Source: Porticoccaceae bacterium (GTDB lineage Bacteria; Pseudomonadota; Gammaproteobacteria; Pseudomonadales; Porticoccaceae). Taken from it: DNA of 5,010 bases. The position numbers were made by a program, and so were the translations under genes. Shown in pieces: positions 1 through 5,010 of the stretch; within the stretch, counting starts at the first letter, position 1, and every line of letters starts with the position of its first letter. Location: assembly GCA_002692165.1 (NCBI GenBank), contig NZJL01000022.1:1-5010 (forward strand), read 5' to 3'. The notes under the pieces were generated by a model. The model searched no databases. It was not told the DNA's origin and saw only the letters and a list, made by a program, of their open reading frames with translations.

Positions 1-598
1 CGGGCACAAGCACCGACCAAGTCACTCCCCCAAAACTGCCCATAGTCCAAAAGGTCAACGAACGAAGTTCTGAGTCGGTACTGATGTAGGTTAAGATGCC
101 GATGCCGACACTCGCGATTGCATTAACTGCAATACCTATCAACAGTAAATAGGTGACGCCCTGATAACCAAAGCCCCTGGAGAATAAAAAAAGGAGGAGA
201 GTCACCATCGATGCTCCGATAATTCCAGCAAGAGGCAATAAAACAAGCTCCAAAGACGATGGGATCGAGAGCTCAGAAGTAAGTACAATCACGATAGCCG
301 CCCCTAAAGCAGCGCCGGCAGACACGCCAATGAGGCCCGGATCTGCAAGAGGATTCCTAAAAAGACCTTGCAAAGCCGCTCCTGATAGCCCGAGACTGGC
401 ACCGACTAAGCCCGACAGAATGACCCTTGGCAGGCGTATCTCAATCCAAACAGTTCTTTGCAATTCGGTCAATGAACCAAATAGTAAGTCTGTAGCTGGT
501 ATTGAAAAACTCCCAACAATACTTGCGATTATTGCCCCCAGTATAATCGAGAGGAATAAAAGTCTTACGGTTACAACTTGATCTTTTTGGCGAAACAT
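1..598 (-). CDS. hmuU: Heme ABC transporter permease HmuU, FecCD family (partial, C-terminus outside window)
   Basis: This is an inner-membrane permease that, as a dimer with an HmuV-type ATPase, would move heme from periplasmic HmuT into the cytoplasm. Reading the minus strand from ATG at 598 gives 199 codons with no stop, about 60% of the usual 330-350 residues; the rest lies beyond base 1. Visible in order: a first membrane helix at about residues 11-31; the FecCD signature LPRVILSGLVGASLGLSGA (56-74), followed by LQGLFRNPLADPGLIGVSAG (76-95); further hydrophobic segments at about 116-140 and 149-172; and the conserved FWTMGSFGG (183-191). The start is fixed by context: the stop codon of hmuT (601-599) directly abuts this ATG (TAAATG), which suggests translational coupling. 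The visible part shows no lesion. Family assignment is firm. Heme as substrate, rather than a siderophore or B12, is inferred from the HmuT partner and the divergent receptor. Confidence 0.92.
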   Translation of the reverse strand, partial: MFRQKDQVVTVRLLFLSIILGAIIASIVGSFSIPATDLLFGSLTELQRTVWIEIRLPRVILSGLVGASLGLSGAALQGLFRNPLADPGLIGVSAGAALGAAIVIVLTSELSIPSSLELVLLPLAGIIGASMVTLLLFLFSRGFGYQGVTYLLLIGIAVNAIASVGIGILTYISTDSELRSLTFWTMGSFGGVTWSVLVP

Positions 599-1449
599 TT
601 AATCAACCATTTCACTTGCTACTACCACTGCGGCATCGAGCGTTCGGGGACCAAAGCCTAACATTTCCATACCATCCATTGTAAGAATATTGTTATTTTT
701 GGCAGCTTGGGTCCATCGCAAATAAGGATGATTCACAAGTTCTCTCAAAGTTCCATAGCCCCTAAGGCCGCGCTGTGTGATGATTATCATGTCCGGATCA
801 GCAGAAATTATGGCCTCTGGCCCTACTGGTTTCCAGCCCTCAAACTCAACGCTATTGACACCACCAAACATACTGATGAACCCATCGGCTGAAACGCCTC
901 GCCCGCCCACAATAGGAGAACCACTTCGCATACTCAGCACAAACAATACCCTAGGTGGTGGTCCAGTCCGTTTGGCAATAAATTCACCTAGCAAGTTTAT
1001 GTTAACCAAGAGCTTTTCCCGAACGATTTCACGAGCTGATGCCTCACGACCAACCATCCTCGCAACGCAAAGAAACTTGTCAACAATTCCCCCGCTGGTG
1101 TGCACTTCTTCAACTACAAAATGCTCGATCACGGAATTTTTGAGCTGTGCCAAGGTCTCGGGTGGTCCCATATCATGCTCACCGATTATGAGTGTTGGAC
1201 TTAGGGATAGCACTCCCTCCGCTGAGACATTTCTTACATATCCTATAGAGGGCAAGTTTTTTGCGATAGCAGGATAATTCGAAGTGGTATCCACAGCGAC
1301 GATATTTTTCGCCATCCCCAGAGAGAAAAGAATTACGTAATTGAACCACCGGCGACAGCAATGCGAGAGGTGTCAATCGCTGGTTCGCAGGCAAGCGCCG
1401 CTGACGATAACGCAAAGGAACTGAGAATCTTTAATAGGTTCTTCATCAT
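599..1449 (-). pseudogene. hmuT: Periplasmic heme-binding protein HmuT, interrupted by a one-base frameshift
   Basis: HmuT is the periplasmic substrate-binding subunit that hands heme to HmuU. From ATG at 1449 (a second ATG follows at 1446) the reading begins MMKNLLKILSSFALSSAALA, a typical Sec signal peptide, then a short linker and RIAVAGGSIT (residues 29-38), the first strand of the fold, and then stops at TAA 1335-1333. In another frame the protein resumes at once as ILFSLGMAKNIVAVD and runs intact for the remaining length to the stop at 599. Restoring one base gives 283 residues, a normal HmuT length. The family motif GYVRNVSAEGVLSLSPTLII includes the Tyr that binds heme iron in characterised relatives such as PhuT and ShuT. 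Also visible are WKPVGPEAIISADPD and a C-terminal LGFGPRT. The upstream GGCGGA is only a weak ribosome site, and an in-frame ATG at 1467 is less likely because it would put charged residues ahead of the signal peptide. Real inactivation or a sequencing error are both possible. Confidence 0.88.
1333..1338 (-). other. Frameshift point in hmuT
   Basis: On the minus strand the codons ATT ACG (Ile-Thr, codons 37-38) are followed by TAA (1335-1333), while the downstream frame reads ATT CTT TTC TCT CTG GGG ATG from 1333. The family normally has Thr-Glu-Ile/Val here (GG-x-xTEIVYALG). One base is missing, and changing the remaining TA to part of a Glu codon would need a further substitution. No slippery heptamer for programmed -1 frameshifting is present, so a mutation or a sequence error is more likely than recoding. 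Confidence 0.8.
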
Positions 1450-1481
1450 TTTGATTATTTCCGCCATACCAAAAAATCATT

Positions 1482-1511
1482 TTGAATACGAACGATAATG
1501 ATTATTATTAC
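1482..1511 (+). promoter_or_regulatory. Candidate promoter for the TonB receptor gene, overlapping the Fur box
   Basis: TTGAAT (1482-1487) and TATTAC (1506-1511) are separated by 18 bp, and each matches the sigma-70 hexamers at four of six positions. The Fur box would cover the spacer and the -10 element, the usual arrangement for repression. An alternative -10 is TATATT (1533-1538), but it has no good -35 partner. No convincing minus-strand promoter was found for hmuT, though the same AT-rich region must hold one. Confidence 0.35.
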
Positions 1512-1512
1512 G
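1493..1512. promoter_or_regulatory. Fur box in the divergent heme promoter region
   Basis: The stretch from 1494, GATAATGATTATTATTACG, matches the classical 19-bp Fur box GATAATGATAATCATTATC at 15 of 19 positions by my count. Read as the 7-1-7 dyad, 1493-1507 (CGATAAT-G-ATTATTA) also fits well. It lies in the gap between hmuT (minus, start 1449) and the receptor gene (plus, start 1564), so one operator could repress both directions when iron is plentiful. The position between two heme-uptake genes makes a chance match unlikely. Confidence 0.85.
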
Positions 1513-1551
1513 ATCTTAAAGAATGTCCAGATTATATTCACTAATGCCTCC

Positions 1552-1556
1552 AGGAG
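1552..1556 (+). promoter_or_regulatory. Ribosome binding site that sets the receptor start at 1564
   Basis: AGGAG ends 7 nt before ATG 1564. The frame is open further upstream to an ATG at 1498, but that ATG sits inside the Fur box, lacks a ribosome site, and would place 22 non-conserved residues ahead of the signal peptide. Confidence 0.8.
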
Positions 1557-1563
1557 CAAAAAA

Positions 1564-3825
1564 ATGCATCATGCTGCCGTTTCAAATGAAAATAGAATCT
1601 TTCGTTTTTTTCATGTCTTACCCGCTGCAATCGTCATTGCTCTAATTCTCGGATCATCAAATTCAGCCCAGGCTAGCAGGACTGATGTCGACGACAAGGC
1701 AACTCCGATCGAAGAAATAGTGGTAATTTCATCTCGCGTCCCTGTCCCTATGGACGAAGTGATTGGCTCGGTTGGTGTAATTGATCGATCCGATATTGAC
1801 TCTCGGATGGTCAGTGATATGGCTCAACTATTCGCCACTGAGGTAGGCGTGCATGTGGATAAAGGCCAAGCTTATGGAAGGATGTATAACGATGGAATAA
1901 TAATCCGGGGCTTGGGTGGTAAACGCGTAAACGTCCTAGTTGACGGAGTTCGTGTAGGTGATACTTACACCGGTTATGGCCGTGATCTCGTGGATACCGA
2001 GCTACTCAAGCGTGTCGAAATCCTAAAAGGGCCAAGCTCGGCGTTGTATGGATCAGATGGACTCGCTGGTGTCATCTCCTACGTCACTAAAGATCCCGAG
2101 GACTTTGCAATTGCCGGACAGCTCTTCACTTCTGTCAAAACGAGTTTTGACTCAAGCTCCGATAGAGTCAAGGCTGGAGCGCTGATGGCTTCGAGCAACG
2201 ATAACTTCGGCTGGATTCTTCAGGCAACTCAGCACGACTCGGAGCAGACAAAGTTGCACGATGATTCAACGCGAGACCCTAATCCAATGTCGGGAGAAAA
2301 GACGAGCGTCCTTGCGAAAATGAAATATGAGATTACCGAATCGTCTACAATATCAATGGCAATTGATCTCGAACAATCAGAATTCGAGTGGTATCTGCCA
2401 ACGGGTATTGGAATGAGTTTTTTCCCAGCACCGATCACAAACACATCAGAGTCGCTCGGAGACGATGAGACTAAGCGAGAAAGATATACCCTATCCTACG
2501 AATTTTCGGGTAAAAAGCTCCTTTTCGACGACGTAACCATTAATGCTTTTCATCAGTCGACAGATCAACAGCAAAAGACGGATAAGGTAAAACAGATCTT
2601 CGGATTCGGCCCAATTACTGGGCCAACACAATTTCAGACAGAGGCAAGTAACTTCGAATTCAATCAATCAGTTGAGGGTCTTTCGATTCAACTTAATAAA
2701 GATTTGGATATGGAATCGGGCATTAAACACCAGCTGGTTTATGGTTTAGAATACGAAAATATTGACGTTGAGCGACCGAGGTACAAAACGGCTACTAATG
2801 TAATAACTGGATCCACTTCGAGTATGTTCGGTGGCGATATCTACCCAAACAAAACATTTCCCGATACCGAAACCGAGAGATCAGCAGCCTATCTTAGTGA
2901 TCGCATAACGTTCAATGACAGAATGTCACTTGTTCTGGGTTTAAGATACGATCAGTATGACTTAAACCCTCAGCCAGATTCGCTCTTTAATGCGTCAAAC
3001 GTATCCAGGAACGAGCTTGCACAAATTGATGACAGTGCGGTATCTGGGAAACTCGGGTTTCTTTATGACCTGTCAGACAACTTATCGATCTTCGCACAGT
3101 ATGCTGAGGGGTTTCGAAGCCCTGACTACGAGAGCGCCAATTTATCCTTTGTTAACTTTGCCTACTACTACAGCGTTGCACCAAATCCAGAGCTAGAATC
3201 AGAAGAAAGTTCCGGCTATGAGATCGGCCTCCGAGGAAGTACCTAGGATACTAGCTGGTCATTGGCTTTTTTTGATACCGACTATGAAAAGTTTATTGAA
3301 ACAGACCTAACTGGGTCGACACCGCGAGGCTTGATGATCTATCAGTACGTCAATCTCGACGATGTTTCTATTCGGGGTTTCGAGCTGGAGCTGGAGCAGA
3401 GGTTTTCTGAAAATCTTACGACAAGCATTGGCGTCAATCGTAATTACGGTGAAAAAAATGGTGAGAAATTGACGAGTGTTAGCCCCTCTGAAGTTTTGGT
3501 CACCCTTGAGTGGAAACCCTTTGGAGACAGACTGACGATTCAGGGAATAGGTTCCATGATCGATGATGGGCCTGAAAACGAATCAAACTGCGGCCGATCA
3601 GGAAGAGGCGCCTGTTTGGAGGTTGCCGGCCATACCACACTTAATCTTTATGCAGACTACATGATTAATGGGAATCTGTCAGCCAAAGTCGGCGTGGAAA
3701 ATTTAACCGATAGAAAGTATTGGGACTGGATAAGTGTCGATGGAAAGTCGGCTGATGATCCCGCCCTCGATCTCTTTTTGGCGTCCGGTCGTGAATTCAA
3801 AGCTGAATTACGGTATGAGTTTTAG
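1564..3825 (+). pseudogene. TonB-dependent heme/hemoglobin-type outer-membrane receptor, interrupted by an in-frame TAG
   Basis: This is an outer-membrane receptor that would import heme using TonB/ExbBD energy. From ATG 1564 the gene spans 753 codons plus stop, a normal length. Residues 1-37 form a signal peptide (hydrophobic core about 19-30, likely cleavage after SAQA). A TonB-box-like EEIVVIS follows at about 50-56, then the plug domain to about 185 with IIIRGLGGKRVNVLVDGVR and VEILKGPSSALYGSDGLAGV, the last typical of the heme/hemoglobin receptor subfamily. In the barrel, GFRSP (516-520) matches the FRAP box and NPEL (541-544) the NPNL box of heme receptors. The His usually found between these boxes is absent; a YYY run (534-536) lies there. 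Codon 561 (3244-3246) is TAG. The same frame then continues for 192 codons with normal barrel sequence, a Cys pair (NCGRSGRGAC) and the C-terminal ELRYEF ending in the required Phe. A truncated product would lack about the last quarter of the barrel. Heme specificity is inferred from motifs and neighbours. Confidence 0.88.
3244..3246 (+). other. Premature in-frame TAG in the receptor gene
   Basis: The reading GLRGST is followed by TAG and then DTSWSLAFFDTDYEKF in the same frame, which is uninterrupted barrel sequence for this family (the usual pattern is LGLRG ... W.. FYTDY). A single change from CAG, GAG, AAG or TGG would explain it. TAG is also the gene's own natural stop (3823-3825), which argues against TAG being a sense codon here. 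There is no ribosome site before the downstream part, so it is not a separate gene. Confidence 0.85.
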
Positions 3826-3874
3826 CGAAAACAGCGACGAATCTAGATCTATCAAATGAAATTTGCCTCTCCCT

Positions 3875-3937
3875 TTGCGAGTCTACGCAATAAAACCATT
3901 TAATGCATTTTCTGGTTGTTGTTGCGTCGACTCGCAA
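3875..3937 (+). terminator. Long imperfect hairpin, probable terminator of the receptor gene
   Basis: Bases 3875-3893 pair with 3919-3937 (TTGCGAGTCTACGCAATAA against TTGTTGCGTCGACTCGCAA) with one mismatch and one U-G wobble. The stem extends by four pairs (3894-3897 with 3914-3917) past a one-base bulge at 3918, leaving a 16-nt loop. It lies 49 nt after the receptor stop codon and is followed by a U-rich but imperfect tract, TCTTGATTTTAT. The weak U tract leaves room for another role, such as RNA 3'-end protection or a protein-binding site. The rest of the gene-free stretch 3826-4070 shows no other clear signal. Confidence 0.55.
3875..3937. repeat. Two inverted copies of a 16-bp dyad TTGCG-N6-CGCAA
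   Basis: Each arm of the hairpin is itself a dyad: TTGCG-AGTCTA-CGCAA (3875-3890) and TTGCG-TCGACT-CGCAA (3922-3937), with centres 47 bp apart. The DNA can therefore be seen as one large palindrome or as two small operators. Two 16-bp dyads upstream of the thioesterase gene would suit a dimeric repressor, but no regulator gene is in the window. The repeat itself is directly visible; its function is not. Confidence 0.6.
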
Positions 3938-4058
3938 TCTTGATTTTATCTGCGTTAATTAAATTCTTGCCATCGTTCTTTCGACTAAATTTGTGAGTCA
4001 AGATATACTTGATACGGAAAATTTCTTTTGTGACCCAGTTGTTATAAATTTAGCACAC

Positions 4059-4063
4059 GGAGA
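4059..4063 (+). promoter_or_regulatory. Ribosome binding site that sets the thioesterase start at 4071
   Basis: GGAGA ends 7 nt before ATG 4071. The frame is open upstream to a GTG at 3993, but that codon has no ribosome site and the 26 extra residues are unlike the family, whose members start close to the FEF/D...V segment seen right after Met 4071. Confidence 0.75.
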
Positions 4064-4070
4064 AATAGAA

Positions 4071-4856
4071 ATGGGTCAATTCGAGTTTGAAACATCGGTC
4101 GAAAAAATCAGCGACAGGATTTGGAGAGGACACCTGCACCGAGGCTGGCGCATAGGGCGTGTTCCAAACGGCGGTTACGTTATGGCGGTTGGAGCGAGGG
4201 CACTGAGCGAGGCGTTACCCCACCCCCACCCCCAAGTGATAAACGCCTTCTATCTATCCCCCACCGTCCTCGGCCCGATTGACTGTCATGTTGAGATACT
4301 TCGCTCGAGCAAGCGTACCACTCATGCCGTCGTGAAAATGCTTCAGAAGGGCGAGGTCAAGGTACAAATTACGGCGGCTTATGTTGATATCAGTAATATG
4401 TCTGGGCCCAGCTGGACCGACCTTGCACCAGTTGAGATTCCAGCCTGGGATGACTGTGAAGACGCCGGCAACACGCAACTCGAGTTCAGACAGCGCGTAA
4501 ATGTCCGCCTGACTTCCGGCGGTCAAGTTCTAGCAAACGGCGGTCCAACTGGGGATGCCAGATTCGAGGGCTGGATAGCGCACAGAGATGGATCAGATCC
4601 AGATATTTTATCCCTCTTAATGTTTGCCGATGCATTGCCACCACCGCCATTTAATATTTTTGGGTTAGCTGGCTGGGTTCCAACAGTTGAGTTAAGCGTG
4701 CAGATTCGGGGCATCCCAAACCCCGGTCCCATCCGGGGCACTTTGTCCACCCATGCTATTTCGGATGGCGTGCTTGAAGAGGATGGCTATTACTGGGACG
4801 CAAAAGGCAAGCTCGTAGCGCTCAGCCGTCAAACTGCAAGGGTTCGCGTTAATTAA
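4071..4856 (+). CDS. Thioesterase family protein (double-hotdog, probable acyl-CoA thioesterase)
   Basis: The predicted protein has 261 residues, is cytoplasmic with no signal peptide, and probably hydrolyses acyl-CoA thioesters. It has the layout of the TesB-like double-hotdog family. The N-terminal hotdog covers about residues 5-110, with GWRIGRVPNGGYVMAVGARAL around 40-60 (the central helix with the NGGY signature), PHPHP and then NAFYLSPT. The C-terminal hotdog covers about 160-261, with FEGWIAHRDGSDPDILSLLM, the conserved FADALPPPPF, GWVPTVELSVQIRG, and the final YYWDAKGKLVALSRQTARV, whose SRQ is a family hallmark. The start at 4071 is chosen from the ribosome site 7 nt upstream. An SDR gene begins 82 nt after the stop with no terminator visible between, so they may be co-transcribed. 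The acyl substrate cannot be told from the sequence. The gene looks intact, unlike the heme genes to its left. Confidence 0.85.
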   Translation: MGQFEFETSVEKISDRIWRGHLHRGWRIGRVPNGGYVMAVGARALSEALPHPHPQVINAFYLSPTVLGPIDCHVEILRSSKRTTHAVVKMLQKGEVKVQITAAYVDISNMSGPSWTDLAPVEIPAWDDCEDAGNTQLEFRQRVNVRLTSGGQVLANGGPTGDARFEGWIAHRDGSDPDILSLLMFADALPPPPFNIFGLAGWVPTVELSVQIRGIPNPGPIRGTLSTHAISDGVLEEDGYYWDAKGKLVALSRQTARVRVN

Positions 4857-4932
4857 GCTTTGGCCCCTCACGGCTTTTGCGTTCGGTCAAGTAAGCCAAT
4901 TAAATGTGTTGATATAAGCAATATCTAACCAA

Positions 4933-4936
4933 GGAG
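4933..4936 (+). promoter_or_regulatory. Ribosome binding site before the SDR gene, in conflict with the TTG start
   Basis: GGAG within AAGGAGA is strong but lies only 2 nt before TTG 4939 and 8 nt before CTG 4945. Good spacing therefore favours a rare CTG start, while the protein pattern (Met-Ser-Leu-Lys-Gly) favours TTG. There is no ATG or GTG in frame between the upstream stop (4915-4917) and the conserved sequence. Confidence 0.55.
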
Positions 4937-4938
4937 AA

Positions 4939-5010
4939 TTGAGCCTGAAGGGACGAAATATAGCTGTCGTAGGGTCAAATCGAGGTATTGGCCTTGAGCT
5001 AGTGCGACAC
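4939..5010 (+). CDS. Short-chain dehydrogenase/reductase, CsgA (C-factor)-like (partial, N-terminus only)
   Basis: The first 24 codons read MSLKGRNIAVVGSNRGIGLELVRH when TTG 4939 is taken as the start. This holds the first beta strand (IAVV) and the glycine-rich NAD(P)-binding loop GSNRGIG of the classical SDR Rossmann fold (TGxxxGxG, here with Val-Gly rather than Thr-Gly). The run NRGIGLELVR is typical of CsgA/C-factor-like SDRs, a group usually annotated as oxidoreductases of unknown substrate. The catalytic Ser-Tyr-Lys residues lie beyond the window. It follows the thioesterase gene by 82 nt on the same strand, suggesting an operon. The start codon is uncertain between TTG 4939 and CTG 4945. 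Confidence 0.8.
   Translation, partial: MSLKGRNIAVVGSNRGIGLELVRH

Noticed and set aside
330..581. Plus-strand open frame of 83 codons near the left edge
   Set aside because: It is antisense to the hmuU coding sequence, which has strong FecCD motifs on the minus strand.
777..1277. Plus-strand open frame of 166 codons opposite hmuT
   Set aside because: It is antisense to clear HmuT coding sequence and its translation shows no recognisable motif.
1179..1415. Minus-strand open frame of 78 codons across the hmuT frameshift
   Set aside because: It is in the third frame, matching neither part of hmuT, and shows no family features.
1498..1563. Upstream ATG extension of the receptor gene
   Set aside because: The ATG lies inside the Fur box, has no ribosome site, and would precede a complete signal peptide with 22 unrelated residues. 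ATG 1564 has AGGAG at 7 nt.
3262..3825. Separate gene starting at TTG 3262
   Set aside because: It is in the same frame as the receptor, has no ribosome site, and encodes only the C-terminal barrel strands of that receptor.
4004..4009. TATACT as a -10 element for the thioesterase gene
   Set aside because: No acceptable -35 hexamer lies at 16-18 bp upstream, so the match is too weak to list.
3993..4070. GTG start adding 26 residues to the thioesterase
   Set aside because: There is no ribosome site at 3993, the extra residues are not family-like, and GGAGA at 4059-4063 points to ATG 4071.
4218..4233. C-rich tract (CCCCACCCCCACCCCC) as a G-quadruplex on the minus strand
   Set aside because: Only three long G runs are present, and the tract simply encodes the family-typical PHPHP segment.
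3952..4856. 11-bp direct repeat GCGTTAATTAA at 3952-3962 and 4846-4856 flanking the thioesterase gene
   Set aside because: A pair of identical 11-mers is expected by chance in a window this size, and the second copy is coding sequence plus the stop codon.

Overview
The window looks like a bacterial chromosome segment, probably from a Gram-negative, aerobic and perhaps marine gammaproteobacterium. This rests on a TonB-dependent outer-membrane receptor, a periplasmic-binding-protein ABC importer, a Fur-type operator, and an AT-leaning base composition (by eye somewhat under 50% GC). Taxonomy is inference; no rRNA or tRNA gene is present.

The left two thirds is a divergent heme (iron) uptake locus. 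On the minus strand, hmuT (periplasmic heme-binding protein) is followed with no gap by hmuU (FecCD-type permease), which runs off the left edge; an ATPase gene (hmuV) would be expected beyond it. On the plus strand is a heme/hemoglobin-type TonB-dependent receptor. The 114-bp region between them holds a good Fur box (about 1493-1512), so both arms are probably repressed together by iron-loaded Fur. Heme would cross the outer membrane through the receptor, be captured by HmuT and be passed to HmuU/HmuV.

Both genes next to the Fur box are broken as read. hmuT has a one-base frameshift near 1333-1338, just after the signal peptide and first strand. The receptor has an in-frame TAG at 3244-3246, after which the same frame continues intact for 192 codons to a proper C-terminal Phe. 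Either the locus is starting to decay or the sequence has errors at two places; the sequence alone cannot decide.

Between the receptor and the next gene (3826-4070) is a long imperfect hairpin (3875-3937), probably the receptor's terminator. Each arm is itself a small dyad, TTGCG-N6-CGCAA. The right side carries a probable acyl-CoA thioesterase of the double-hotdog family (4071-4856) and the first 24 codons of a short-chain dehydrogenase/reductase (SDR) of the CsgA-like type (from about 4939). These two may be co-transcribed and are unrelated to heme uptake.

I see no CRISPR array, mobile element, RNA gene or clearly new multi-gene system. The points of most interest are the double lesion in the heme locus, the hairpin with nested dyads, and the receptor's unusual heme-ligand region.
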